Under the pieces are notes generated by a model, which did no database searches, was not told the DNA's origin, and saw only the letters and a program-made list of their open reading frames with translations. Shown in pieces: positions 8,546 through 16,979 of a stretch of 64,000 nucleotides of DNA. The DNA lies in assembly GCA_963760965.1 (NCBI GenBank), contig CAVXEW010000002.1, positions 248,001 to 312,000 on the forward strand, given 5' to 3'. How positions within the stretch are numbered: position 1 is the stretch's first letter; each line of letters opens with the position of its first letter. The stretch comes from Pararhizobium_B sp963760965 (GTDB taxonomy: Bacteria; Pseudomonadota; Alphaproteobacteria; Rhizobiales; Rhizobiaceae). The position numbers and the translations under genes were made by a program.

Positions 8546-8983
8546 TCAGGCGCTCAGGGCGCGCCTCGCGGGAACGAAGGCGCTGCGCCTCAGCGCGTTT
8601 TCCAGGAACGCGGCGTTTTCCTCCGGGTCGGCCGAAGGGGTCTCGAAATCTATGTGGTCGATTTCCACCCCGCCCGTCTCGTCCTGCAACACCAGGCGCA
8701 GATAGACGGTCGCACCCTTCGGCTTCAGCTCCAGATCCAGCACGATCCTCGGCTCGCCGCGCCATTCCAGATGGTATTCCCCTCCGATGCCGAGACACAC
8801 CGTGCCTGGCATGAAGAAGAGCTCGGCCGATTCCGAAACCAGTTCGGCGAGTTCGCCGTGCCGCTCGAACCTGAGCAGGGAAATGAGGTCTGCAGCGTCG
8901 ACCAGCCGCAACTCGCTGGCGACGGGACGCATGGCATCGGCAACGATCTTTTCGCACTGCGCGGAATACTGGCTGGGTTTCAT
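8546..8983 (-). CDS. Conserved hypothetical protein next to flhB
   Basis: 145-residue soluble protein I do not recognise. It has no signal peptide or membrane segment. The N-terminus MKPSQYSAQCEKIVADAMRP is helical. The middle contains strands such as ELFFMPGTVCLGIGGEYHLEW and PRIVLDLELKPKGATVYLRL, and the end is helical (AAFLENALRR). The overall look is a small alpha/beta cytoplasmic domain. It follows flhB on the same strand after a 29-base gap, so it may be the last gene of the motA-flhB transcript, which is the only hint of a flagellar link. Codon use is like that of its neighbours. Confidence 0.7.
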   Translation of the reverse strand: MKPSQYSAQCEKIVADAMRPVASELRLVDAADLISLLRFERHGELAELVSESAELFFMPGTVCLGIGGEYHLEWRGEPRIVLDLELKPKGATVYLRLVLQDETGGVEIDHIDFETPSADPEENAAFLENALRRSAFVPARRALSA

Positions 8984-9012
8984 GAAGCTATGGCCCCGGG
9001 GATGCTGTTGAA

Positions 9013-10095
9013 CTAGAACTGTCGGCGTCGCCGGTCGCTTGCGGCATGGACCCGGTGCACGAGTTCGGCCACCGCCTTGTAGAAGACCGGCGGAATGAAG
9101 TTATCGACCGAGACTTGCGCAAAGATTGAGCGAGCGAGAGGCGGATCCTCGAACACCGGAATGTCGTGGGCCTCGGCGATCTCCCTGATCTTGAGGGCCA
9201 CGAGGTCCTGGCCCTTCGCGAGGACCACCGGGGCGCCGCCCTCTTCCCGTACGTAGCGCAGCGCGACGGCGAAATGCGTCGGGTTGGCGATCACCATGGT
9301 GGCCCGCGGTACCTGCGCCATCATGCGCTTGCGTGCGCGGTCGCGCTGCAGGGAACGCTGGCGCGCCTTCAGTATCGGGTCGCCATCGGTCTGCTTCAGT
9401 TCGTCCTTGATTTCCTGTTTCGTCATCCGGAGTTCGGTGAACCAGTGGTAACGCTGCCAGAGCAGGTCGGCGACCGCGATGCCCGCCACGATCAGCAGGA
9501 CGATGACCAGGACCTTGCGCGTATCGGTGTCCAGCATGACGAGGATCGCCGAGGGCTCCGACTCCATGCCTGTCAGGGCTTCGAAGTAGTTGCCGCGCAT
9601 GGCGATCGCGACGACCGTGCCGACGAGTAGCACCTTCGCGAGCGCCTTGGCGAACTCGACGAGGCCGGCCGAACCGAATATCCGCGTGAAGCCTTTCGAA
9701 GGCGACACCCGGGACAGCTGCGGGCGGACGCGCTCGAGCACCGGGCTGGGCACATTCTGCAGGATGGAGGCGGCGAGACCGAAGCCGATCATCAGGGCGA
9801 ACCCCGGCAGCAGGAAGGCACCGGCGGCCATAAAGACGTGGTGGAAGAGGGAAACTGCGTCCTTTCCGTTTTCGAGCGGCCATTCGTCCGGCTTTTCGAA
9901 GATGTCCCCGAGCGACATGGCCAGGCGACGCGTAGCGGACGGCATGAAGAAGACGAGATAGGTGAAGGCGGCGAGGATGGAGGCGAAGATCGGGGCTTCC
10001 CGGGAGAACGGCACGTTGCCCTTCTCGGCCGCGTCCCGGATCTTCTTCTCGGTCGGGTCCTCTGTCTTGCTTTCCTTGTCCTGATCGTCGGCCAA
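9013..10095 (-). CDS. flhB: Flagellar export switch protein FlhB
   Basis: 360-residue inner-membrane component of the flagellar type III export gate. It controls the change from rod/hook to filament substrates by autocleavage. The N-terminus TEDPTEKKIRDAAEKGNVP is a family signature. Four membrane segments lie at about 35-52, 85-112, 150-168 and 193-212. The cytoplasmic domain carries the autocleavage motif NPTH at 271-274 (cleavage between N271 and P272), followed by VALRYVREEGGAPVV. All key residues are present. Last recognised flagellar gene of the leftward motA-fliM-fliN-fliG-flhB arm, starting 30 bases after fliG ends. Confidence 0.97.
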   Translation of the reverse strand: MADDQDKESKTEDPTEKKIRDAAEKGNVPFSREAPIFASILAAFTYLVFFMPSATRRLAMSLGDIFEKPDEWPLENGKDAVSLFHHVFMAAGAFLLPGFALMIGFGLAASILQNVPSPVLERVRPQLSRVSPSKGFTRIFGSAGLVEFAKALAKVLLVGTVVAIAMRGNYFEALTGMESEPSAILVMLDTDTRKVLVIVLLIVAGIAVADLLWQRYHWFTELRMTKQEIKDELKQTDGDPILKARQRSLQRDRARKRMMAQVPRATMVIANPTHFAVALRYVREEGGAPVVLAKGQDLVALKIREIAEAHDIPVFEDPPLARSIFAQVSVDNFIPPVFYKAVAELVHRVHAASDRRRRQF

Positions 10096-10125
10096 GCGCT
10101 GCTACTCCGCGATGTCGCGCGCCGT

Positions 10126-11160
10126 TCAGGCCGCCTCTTCGCCGGCGGCCGTTTCCTTCAGCGTGATGCTGCCGTTGGCGGCGAGCCTTATCGCCTCCTG
10201 CGTCACGGACCGCCGCGCAACGGCGACATCGCGGGCACCGCCCGGGGTCTCGCCGCCCAGCTCGGATTCGATCATGCGGCGCTGGCGTGCGCCGATCGCC
10301 GACAGCACGGCTTCCTTCAACTGCTCCGAGGCCCCTTTGAGGGACATGGTAATGACTTCGCTCGACAGGTCGTTGAAAAGCTTCACGCGGCTCTTCAATG
10401 GCATGTCGACGATATCGTCGAACAGGAAGATCTTCGGCCGTACCCTGGCAGCGTCAATCTTGCTGATGGTCTCGAGGCGGTCGAGCAGCTCGTCGACCTC
10501 TGGCTTGGCCAGCTCGTTCATCATGTCGACGACTTTCTCGGAGCCTCCGGCCGGAGCGCTGCTCTCGCTTTCGGCAAGCCAGGCGCCCAGACGCTGTTCG
10601 ATGATCGAGGCCACGCGCGGGTTGACCTGCTTCATGTTCAGGGCCCGGCGGACGATGTCGGCGCGTCTTTCGACGGGAAACTGCATCAGGACCTTGCTGG
10701 CGACGGCCGAGGGCAGCATCGACACCAGATAGGCGGAAGCCTGGGGGCTCTCGGCGTCGAGAAACGCCTTGATCGCTTCCGGTTCGGTCTTTTCGAGCCG
10801 CTCCCAGACCGACATCTGGGGCGCCGAGAAGGCGACGCGGCGGCCGAGCAGCCCATCCACCTCGTCCGGAGTGAGGCCTTCCTCGAGGATGCCCTCCATT
10901 GCCTTGGCATTGTCCATCAGGCCGGCGCCTTCGGTGAAAAGTTCCTCGAATTCGGCCACGAGTTTCTCGAGTTCGTCCGGCGGAACGGAGCGCAGCGTCT
11001 GGGCCCGCGCTATGATCGTCTGAAGTTCGGTCTGCTCGAAGAACTTCAGCAGCTTGCCGGCGATCGGCTTGCCCATCGCCAAGAGGATGGCCGCGGCCTT
11101 CTCCGGCCTGCTGAGCGGCTTCGACGGCACGCCGGGAGAAAATTCGCTGTAGCCGGGCAT
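10126..11160 (-). CDS. fliG: Flagellar motor switch protein FliG
   Basis: 344-residue C-ring protein that contacts the MS ring through its N-terminal domain and the stator through its C-terminal domain. The sequence shows the FliG_N part (SRPEKAAAILLAMGKPIAGKLLKFF), the middle domain with SPQASAYLVSMLPSAVASKVLMQFP, and the C-terminal torque helix region FLFDDIVDMPLKSRVKLFNDL with alternating charges. MIESELG marks the end of the charged domain. It sits between fliN and flhB with a 6-base gap to fliN; no rearrangement is seen. Confidence 0.97.
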   Translation of the reverse strand: MPGYSEFSPGVPSKPLSRPEKAAAILLAMGKPIAGKLLKFFEQTELQTIIARAQTLRSVPPDELEKLVAEFEELFTEGAGLMDNAKAMEGILEEGLTPDEVDGLLGRRVAFSAPQMSVWERLEKTEPEAIKAFLDAESPQASAYLVSMLPSAVASKVLMQFPVERRADIVRRALNMKQVNPRVASIIEQRLGAWLAESESSAPAGGSEKVVDMMNELAKPEVDELLDRLETISKIDAARVRPKIFLFDDIVDMPLKSRVKLFNDLSSEVITMSLKGASEQLKEAVLSAIGARQRRMIESELGGETPGGARDVAVARRSVTQEAIRLAANGSITLKETAAGEEAA

Positions 11161-11166
11161 GAGCCG

Positions 11167-11697
11167 TCAGCCCTTGTCGGTGTCGAGTTCGAGAAGACGG
11201 ACGCCGAAGCGGCTCTCGTCCCCCTCGAGGACGGTGATCTCTCCACGCCCGATCACCCGTCCGTTGACCGTGATCTCCACCGGTTCGCCGATTCTGCGAT
11301 CCAGCGGGATGGTGGAGCCTTGCGACAGGTTGAGCAGGCCCGAAACCGGCATGCGGCTGGTGCCGAGCACGATCTGCACGTCGATGGGAATGTCCATGAC
11401 GAGATCCAGCCGCGGATCGGCGCCGGCCCTGGAAGTCACACCTTCCGTCCGGGGGTTCTCGCCGAAATCGGCGAATGCTTCGGCAGATGATGCACTCATG
11501 TCCTCGAACCCGTTACTCTCGAACGCCGGTCCGGCCGCGCCGAACCCTTCACTTCCGCGATCGCCGCCCGACGTTCCGCCGGGGGCCTCTCCACCCTTCC
11601 TGAGCACTCCGCGCAGCTCGTCGATCGCGCTGTCGAGTTCCGCGTCGTTGCCGCCGATGTCCGCGGGATCCTCCCGGGCTGCGTTCTCGGTGCTCAT
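11167..11697 (-). CDS. fliN: Flagellar motor switch protein FliN
   Basis: 176 residues from ATG 11697, preceded by GGAAGGTGGGGGC; a GTG at 11760 would add 21 low-complexity residues and is less likely. The C-terminal ~75 residues are the SpoA/FliN domain of the C-ring (VMDIPIDVQIVLGTSRMPVSGLL, then GRGEITVLEGDESRFGVRLLEL). The first ~100 residues are acidic, Gly/Ser-rich and probably disordered; long N-terminal extensions are usual in rhizobial FliN. With FliM it forms the lower C-ring and helps dock the FliH-FliI complex. Lies between fliM and fliG. Confidence 0.95.
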   Translation of the reverse strand: MSTENAAREDPADIGGNDAELDSAIDELRGVLRKGGEAPGGTSGGDRGSEGFGAAGPAFESNGFEDMSASSAEAFADFGENPRTEGVTSRAGADPRLDLVMDIPIDVQIVLGTSRMPVSGLLNLSQGSTIPLDRRIGEPVEITVNGRVIGRGEITVLEGDESRFGVRLLELDTDKG

Positions 11698-11761
11698 GCC
11701 CCCACCTTCCACTTCAAGCTTGCGCCGGGGTTGTCCCCGCGCGCTTCCGTCCCGTGGCACA

Positions 11762-12700
11762 TCATATGATGTCCCGGATCAATTCGGTTTCCAGGCTCTC
11801 GGCCGGCTTCAGCCGCAGCATGTAGCGGTTGCCGGATCGGCCGAGTTCGCAGCGGGCGAGGTCACGGCCGTTGGCGTCGAGCCGCACCTCGACGTCGTGC
11901 TCGTCTGCGAACGGAAGGACGTCGCCCGGCATCAGTCGGGCGATGTCGCCGAGCGTCATCGGCGCGATGCGGATCTGCGCCCTCAGCGTGACGTTCGAGC
12001 GCGTCACCTGCCGCTTCAGGTTCCGCGCCCATTCGGGCGAGGCGCCTGCCGGCGCGGCGCTTTCGGGACCGGGAGCTACTATCGCCGTCTTCAGGACGGT
12101 CTCCTGCGGCAGGAGGAGCCGCAGCGGCGCCGTCATGCCGCCGAAGGCCACCTGCAGCCGGATCATCACCGAATGGTCATCCGGCCGCTCTTCTTCCTCG
12201 TCGGGAAGGGAGACGACCGGTACGCCGGTGGTCGCAGCCGCCTTGCCGGTAGCGGCGACACGTTTCAATACGTCGAGAAGCTGCTCGAAGAGGACGATCG
12301 ATATGTCCAGTTCGACCGGGGTGAGGGGTCGCTCCTCGCCCGTTTCCCCCGACCCGCCAAGCAGGCTTTCCGCAAACGAGATCGCCATGGCGCCGCTCGT
12401 CGACATCCCGAAATCCTGGCACCAGTCCCGGATGCTCCCCGGACAGCGGACGTCCGTCTCCCCGATCGCCGCTTCCAGCCCCGAACGCAGCCCGAGTTCC
12501 ACGTCTTCACGGGTCACCGTCGCCGAAAGCCCTGCCGCGGCATCGAGGGCCGCCTCCAGAGGTGCGCAGATGGCTGCGGCGAGGTCCATCGCCTTCTGCC
12601 TGATCGTCTGCGGGTCGCCGGCGCGCCCGGTCATACGCGCCAGCAGGTTACTGTCCATTCCCTCCGGGCCTCCGCGATGCCAATTCGTCGGTTCCGCCAT
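11762..12700 (-). CDS. fliM: Flagellar motor switch protein FliM
   Basis: 312-residue C-ring protein. The middle domain contains DFGMSTSGAMAISFAESLLGG and TPVELDISIVLFEQLLDVL. The C-terminal SpoA domain includes NVTLRAQIRIAPMTLGDIARLMPGDVLPF and LARCELGRSGNRYMLRL. The N-terminus (MAEPTNWHRGGPEGMDSNLL) does not show the LSQxEIDALL-type CheY-P docking motif found in enteric FliM. Either the docking segment has diverged or the response regulator binds elsewhere. A second Met at residue 15 could also serve as start. Adjacent to motA with a 6-base gap and to fliN. Confidence 0.93.
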   Translation of the reverse strand: MAEPTNWHRGGPEGMDSNLLARMTGRAGDPQTIRQKAMDLAAAICAPLEAALDAAAGLSATVTREDVELGLRSGLEAAIGETDVRCPGSIRDWCQDFGMSTSGAMAISFAESLLGGSGETGEERPLTPVELDISIVLFEQLLDVLKRVAATGKAAATTGVPVVSLPDEEEERPDDHSVMIRLQVAFGGMTAPLRLLLPQETVLKTAIVAPGPESAAPAGASPEWARNLKRQVTRSNVTLRAQIRIAPMTLGDIARLMPGDVLPFADEHDVEVRLDANGRDLARCELGRSGNRYMLRLKPAESLETELIRDII

Positions 12701-12706
12701 GGCCGG

Positions 12707-13582
12707 TCACGCAGCCTTGGCGTCGCCGCCGCCAGGATTCATCATCTCCTGCTCGACGGCGTCGATGGTCGGGCGCTCGTAGGACGAGATCGTCTTGCGG
12801 CCATGTTCGAGCGCCACCTGCGGCACCGAGCCGTTCATGTAGGCGAGCAGCGTCTGCTTGACGATGACATAGAGGCGGTTCTGCTTCTCGCGGACGATCT
12901 TGATGTTCGTGGCGAGCGGGCCAATGGCGCAATAGGACAGGAAGATGCCGAAGAAGGTGCCGACGAGCGCGGCGCCGATCAGGCCGCCGAGGATCTCGGG
13001 CGACTGGTCGATCGCGCCCATGGCATGGATGACGCCGAGCACCGCGGCGACGATGCCGATGGCCGGGCAGGCGTCGCCCATGTTCGTCATCGCCTGATAC
13101 GGCTTCATCTTGTCGCGCACGATGGTGTGGATCTCCTCGTCCATCAGCGCCTCGATCTCGTGCGGGCGGGCGTTGCCGATGATGATGAGGCGGACATAGT
13201 CGCAGATGAAGGAGGTGAGTTCCTTGTTCTTGAGGACCGTGGGAGCCGCCTTGAAGATTTCGGATTCCTCGGGGTTGTCGATGTGGCCCTCGATCTCGGT
13301 GCGCGACTTCGTCCTCAGGTCCCGCATGAGGCTGTAGAGCACGCCGAGCGTATCGAGATACTGCCGCTCCTTCGGCACCGCGTGCTTGATTGCCTCGCCG
13401 AGCGCCTTGCCGGTGTCCTTGATGGTCTTCATCGGGTTGGCCATGACGAAGCCGCCGATGGCCGCGCCACCGATGACGATGAACTCCGCGGGCTGTATCA
13501 GCACGCTGATCTCGCCGCCCATGAACATGAAGCCGCCGAGAATGCAGCCAAAGGTGACCACAAGGCCAAGTATGATGTTCAT
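12707..13582 (-). CDS. motA: Flagellar stator protein MotA
   Basis: 291-residue inner-membrane stator subunit that, with MotB, forms the proton channel driving rotation. N-terminal membrane segments are at about 3-20 and 33-50. The cytoplasmic loop follows with AIKHAVPKERQYLDTLGVLYSLMRDLRTKSR. The second pair of segments begins at DACPAIGIVAAVLGVIHAMGAI, which carries the conserved channel Pro, then LIGAALVGTFFGIFLSY. The loop charges that contact FliG are present. First gene of the leftward arm; its start faces flgF across 219 bp of divergent control region. MotB lies far away beside MotC, as in other rhizobia. Confidence 0.97.
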   Translation of the reverse strand: MNIILGLVVTFGCILGGFMFMGGEISVLIQPAEFIVIGGAAIGGFVMANPMKTIKDTGKALGEAIKHAVPKERQYLDTLGVLYSLMRDLRTKSRTEIEGHIDNPEESEIFKAAPTVLKNKELTSFICDYVRLIIIGNARPHEIEALMDEEIHTIVRDKMKPYQAMTNMGDACPAIGIVAAVLGVIHAMGAIDQSPEILGGLIGAALVGTFFGIFLSYCAIGPLATNIKIVREKQNRLYVIVKQTLLAYMNGSVPQVALEHGRKTISSYERPTIDAVEQEMMNPGGGDAKAA

Positions 13583-13801
13583 ACGCGTGCGCCCCGAACT
13601 TCCCCACCATAATCTTCCTCATATTGAGTAGGCCGTCAGGCTTGCGTGAAGCTGTAACTTCCTCCGGCGCCGGAAACGACCGCGGAAGGTTAGCGGTGCG
13701 TCAGCGCCAAAAGCCTCGCACAAGCAAGGTGCCCCAGACTGCGACAGATGATCCTGCGGGTTTTCTCGCCCGCGTTCCGCGTCAGGGAGGGCGCCTGCCC
13801 A
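13583..13801. promoter_or_regulatory. Divergent control region between motA and flgF
   Basis: 219 bp that must hold the promoters for the leftward motA-flhB arm and the rightward flgF-fliP arm. No gene is seen. The clearest element is a perfect 12-bp palindrome TCCGGCGCCGGA at 13663-13674. GGGAGGG at about 13785 is the probable ribosome site of flgF, 10 bases before the ATG at 13802. I could not assign convincing -35/-10 boxes; rhizobial flagellar genes are usually activated by VisNR/Rem-type regulators rather than by a sigma-28 consensus, and none of those binding sites is defined well enough to call here. Confidence 0.45.
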
Positions 13802-14524
13802 ATGGAAACGGCACTCTACGTCTCGCTGTCCTCGCAACTCGCGCTGGAGAACCGCCTGGACACGATCGCCGACAACGTCGCCAATGCGAGCACCGTCGGC
13901 TTTCGCGCGACGGAGGTGAAGTTCGACCAGCTCGTGTCGCGCTCGGCGACGGCGGACGTCTCCTATGTCTCGCCCGGGCAGGACTATCTTTCGACGCAAT
14001 CCGGCGGCCTGAAGAAGACCGGCAACGGACTCGACTTCGCGGTTAAGGGCGATGGCTGGTTCGCGATCGACACGCCGGCGGGCCAGGTGCTGACCCGGGA
14101 CGGCCGGTTCACGATGACGCCGAGCGGCAGCCTCGTCACGATCAAGGGCTATCCCGTTCTCGACGCCGGCGGCGCGCCTGTCCAGCTCGATCCGACCGCA
14201 GGCGGCCCCGTGGCTGGGCAGGACGGCTCGCTCACCCAGGACGGCAAGCTCGTCGGAGCCATAGGCCTATACAATGCCGACCTTGGCGCCGGCTACACGC
14301 GCTTCGAGAATTCCGGCGTGATCCCGACGACGCCGCCGCAACCGATCCTCGACCGGTCCGACCAGGGCGTCCTGCAGGGATATGTCGAGGAGTCCAACGT
14401 CAACCCGATCGCCGAGATGACGCGGCTCATCATGGTCCAGCGCACATTCGACGAGGTCTCGGCGGCGGACCGGCAGACCAGCGGCTCGCTCGACCAGGCC
14501 GTCAAGGTCCTCGGCGGAAGCTAG
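13802..14524 (+). CDS. flgF: Flagellar proximal rod protein FlgF
   Basis: 240 residues from ATG 13802, where the canonical N-terminus METALYVSLSSQLALENRLDTIADNVANAST begins; an upstream in-frame ATG at 13748 adds non-homologous residues. The N-terminal flagellar rod signature and C-terminal coiled D0 helix (ESNVNPIAEMTRLIMVQRTFDEV) are both present, with DGWFAIDTPAGQVLTRDGRFTM in the middle. Exported by the flagellar type III system without a cleaved signal. First gene of the rightward arm, 14 bases before fliI. Confidence 0.94.
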   Translation: METALYVSLSSQLALENRLDTIADNVANASTVGFRATEVKFDQLVSRSATADVSYVSPGQDYLSTQSGGLKKTGNGLDFAVKGDGWFAIDTPAGQVLTRDGRFTMTPSGSLVTIKGYPVLDAGGAPVQLDPTAGGPVAGQDGSLTQDGKLVGAIGLYNADLGAGYTRFENSGVIPTTPPQPILDRSDQGVLQGYVEESNVNPIAEMTRLIMVQRTFDEVSAADRQTSGSLDQAVKVLGGS

Positions 14525-14538
14525 GGCGGTCCGTCCTC

Positions 14539-15957
14539 GTGGAGAGCCATTCCGATACCACGCAGGGTGCGGCCGCTGCGCTGTCACCGCAACTGGCGGC
14601 GCTTGCATGCGTCGCAGCACGCTTCGCCGCTCCCGATGAGCAGGTCGCCCGAGGCGGACGCGTGCGAACCATCTCCGCCGGCCACTACAGCGTCGCGGGC
14701 CTGTCGAGGCATGTCCGCCTCGGCGATTTCGTCGCCCACGAAAGCGCCAAGGGCGTCCATCTGGGCGAGGTCGTGCGCGTCGAACCGGAAACCGTCGTCG
14801 TCTGCCCGATCGAACCGGGTGAGCCGATCGGCATCGGCGACCGGGTGTTCCGGCGGGGCGCATTCACCGTCGCGCCCGATCCCGGCTGGTGCGGCCGGAC
14901 GATCAACGCACTGGCAGAGCCGATCGACGGCGCGGGACCTCTCAAGCGGGGAGCCGTTCCCCGCTCGATCGTGAACGCGCCGCCCGCCTCGATGTCGCGC
15001 GAGCGGGTGCGGCGCGGCTTCCGCACGGGTGTGCGGGCCATCGACATCTTCGCGCCGCTCTGCCTCGGCCAGCGCCTCGGCATCTTCGCCGGGTCGGGTG
15101 TGGGCAAGTCGACGCTCCTGTCGATGCTCGCCCGCGCCGAGGCCTTCGACAGGTGCGTCATCGCCCTGGTCGGCGAACGCGGACGCGAGGTGCGCGAGTT
15201 CATCGAAGACACGCTCGGCGCCAACATGGCCAAGTCGATCGCGGTCGTCGCCACCAGCGACGAGAGCCCTATGATGCGGAAGATGGCACCGCTCACCGCA
15301 ATCACCGTGGCGGAACACTTCCGCGACGCGGGCGAAAACGTGCTCCTGATCGTCGACAGCGTCACGCGCTTCGCCCATGCCATCCGCGAGGTGGGCATGG
15401 CAGCCGGCGAGCCGCCCGTGGTGCGCGGCTATCCGGCGTCGGTCTTCACCGAACTGCCGAAGCTGCTCGAACGCGCGGGTCCGGGAGCCGCCGGCACGGG
15501 CACCGTCACGGCGATCGTCTCCACCCTCGTCGATGGCGACAATCACAACGATCCGGTCGCCGATGCCACAAGGGGCATCCTCGACGGTCATATCGTGCTC
15601 GACAGGTCGCTTGCCGAAGAGGGACGCTACCCGCCGATCGATCCGCTTGCCTCGATCTCCCGCCTCGCGCCCAAGGCATGGCGCGGCGACGAGCAAAAGC
15701 TCGTCTCACGGCTGAAGGCCCTGATACATCGCTACGAGGAGACCAGCGACCTCAGGCTGATCGGCGGCTACCGGCCGGGCAGCGATCCTGACCTCGACAT
15801 GGCGGTCAAGCAGGTGCCGGTCATCTACGAAGTCCTCAAGCAGACGCCGGGCGAAGGCCCCGCCGCCGACGCGTTCGACGATCTCGCCCAGGCGATGAAG
15901 GCGGCCGCCGGCATCGTCGAACCCCAGGGCGCCAGTGGAGCAGGGAGAAGATCATGA
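14539..15957 (+). CDS. fliI: Flagellum-specific ATPase FliI
   Basis: 472-residue ATPase of the flagellar type III export apparatus, related to the F1 beta subunit. GTG start at 14539. N-terminal beta-barrel region, then Walker A GSGVGKST at 185-192, the catalytic-Glu region ALVGERGREVREFIED, Walker B LLIVDSVTRFAHA, and PASVFTELPKLLERAG. The C-terminal helical part contains GGYRPGSDPDLD. Drives unfolding and delivery of substrates to FlhA/FlhB. Its stop overlaps the next gene in ATGA, coupling translation. Its regulator FliH and partner FliJ are not obvious by name in the window, but candidates are annotated at 24184 and 38963. Confidence 0.96.
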   Translation: MESHSDTTQGAAAALSPQLAALACVAARFAAPDEQVARGGRVRTISAGHYSVAGLSRHVRLGDFVAHESAKGVHLGEVVRVEPETVVVCPIEPGEPIGIGDRVFRRGAFTVAPDPGWCGRTINALAEPIDGAGPLKRGAVPRSIVNAPPASMSRERVRRGFRTGVRAIDIFAPLCLGQRLGIFAGSGVGKSTLLSMLARAEAFDRCVIALVGERGREVREFIEDTLGANMAKSIAVVATSDESPMMRKMAPLTAITVAEHFRDAGENVLLIVDSVTRFAHAIREVGMAAGEPPVVRGYPASVFTELPKLLERAGPGAAGTGTVTAIVSTLVDGDNHNDPVADATRGILDGHIVLDRSLAEEGRYPPIDPLASISRLAPKAWRGDEQKLVSRLKALIHRYEETSDLRLIGGYRPGSDPDLDMAVKQVPVIYEVLKQTPGEGPAADAFDDLAQAMKAAAGIVEPQGASGAGRRS

Positions 15958-16511
15958 CCGGTCGCACCGGAAAGCGCCGGCCAGGGACCGCCGGTTTCAC
16001 GGGGCGCTGGATGCGGTTCCTGTCGTCGGACAGGCTTCTGGCTCTTATCGGCTTCGGCGTCGCCGGCTGCGCGGCATTGCTTCCCTGGTACGCCATGCAA
16101 GGCGGCCACGGGCTGGGGATCCGCAACGACGGGCATCTCAGGCTTTCCGGCCACCGCGACGACATGGCCGGCTACGGACCCGGCGGCTCGATACGGCCGT
16201 TCGGCCGCAGGGCCGACGACCTCGCCAAGGCCGAGGACCGGCTCGGGGAACTCGCAACCGGCTCGGTAGGCGGAGTGGGCAAGCCGTTTGAAAGGTCCGC
16301 GCGAGGCAGCAGGCCCGACCAGCCTTTTCCGGGCCGGCCCTTCCGGCTGGTCCACGTCTCCAACGGGCAGGCACTGATCGCCGACGACAGCGGAATGTAC
16401 CTCGTCGGCGTCGGCTCGAAGCTGCCGGACAAGAGCACGCTGAAGGGCTTCACCAGGCAGGACGGGCGCTGGGCGATCGTCACGTCCGATGGTGAGGTCG
16501 TCGGGCCCTGA
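15954..16511 (+). CDS. Unknown flagellar-island protein with one N-terminal membrane helix
   Basis: 185-residue protein coupled to fliI by ATGA and placed before flgB. The first ~25 residues are basic, followed by one hydrophobic segment LLALIGFGVAGCAALLPWYAM (about 29-50). The remainder is probably periplasmic: a charged, Gly-rich linker and a C-terminal ~70-residue domain (FRLVHVSNGQALIADDSGMYLVGVGS, QDGRWAIVTSDGEVV) made of short strands. I do not recognise a family. A gene of this size at this place, fliI-orf-flgB, occurs in other rhizobial flagellar clusters, so a role in assembly is a reasonable inference but unproven. Confidence 0.78.
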   Translation: MTGRTGKRRPGTAGFTGRWMRFLSSDRLLALIGFGVAGCAALLPWYAMQGGHGLGIRNDGHLRLSGHRDDMAGYGPGGSIRPFGRRADDLAKAEDRLGELATGSVGGVGKPFERSARGSRPDQPFPGRPFRLVHVSNGQALIADDSGMYLVGVGSKLPDKSTLKGFTRQDGRWAIVTSDGEVVGP

Positions 16512-16604
16512 CGTCGCGAAGTACGGCGGCGGCGTCCATCCTCCCCCGCAAGTCTGACGCAAGATTGTCACTCTAAGCTTCCGGCGACGATGACGGAGAA
16601 GGGC

Positions 16605-16979
16605 ATGCAGCCGATTCAGCTATTCCAGCTTGCCGCGACCCAGGCGCACTGGCTGTCCGTACGCCAGGACGTGGTGGCGGGCAACGTGGCGAACGTCAAC
16701 ACACCGGACTACAAGGCCGTGGACGTCGAGCCGTTCTCGTCCGTTCTCGAGCGGCTGGGCAATGGCAGCCGGGGCCCGGCCAGCCTGGCAGGTGACGGCC
16801 TCGCCTCTGCGGTCCGCTCGTCGCCGGTCGACGGAGGCATCGCGATCAAGCCCTCCGGCAACAGCGTCGATCTTGCGCAGGAACTGATCAAGACCGGCGA
16901 GATCCGCCGCCAGTTCGAGCTCAACACAGGGGTCGTCAAGTCCTTCCACCAGATGATGATGATGACGGTGAAGGGATGA
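16605..16979 (+). CDS. flgB: Flagellar basal-body rod protein FlgB
   Basis: 124 residues from ATG 16605, preceded by GGAGAAGGGC; an ATG 15 bases upstream (16590) lacks a ribosome site. Canonical rod N-terminus: QPIQLFQLAATQAHWLSVRQDVVAGNVANVNTPDYK, then a C-terminal helix ending in QMMMMTVKG. FlgB is the first proximal rod protein, placed next to the MS ring with FliE. Stop overlaps flgC in ATGA, giving the usual flgB-flgC-fliE set. Confidence 0.94.
   Translation: MQPIQLFQLAATQAHWLSVRQDVVAGNVANVNTPDYKAVDVEPFSSVLERLGNGSRGPASLAGDGLASAVRSSPVDGGIAIKPSGNSVDLAQELIKTGEIRRQFELNTGVVKSFHQMMMMTVKG

Noticed and set aside
11698..11760. Upstream GTG 11760 as start of fliN
   Set aside because: The added 21 residues are not conserved in type and the ATG at 11697 has the better ribosome site.
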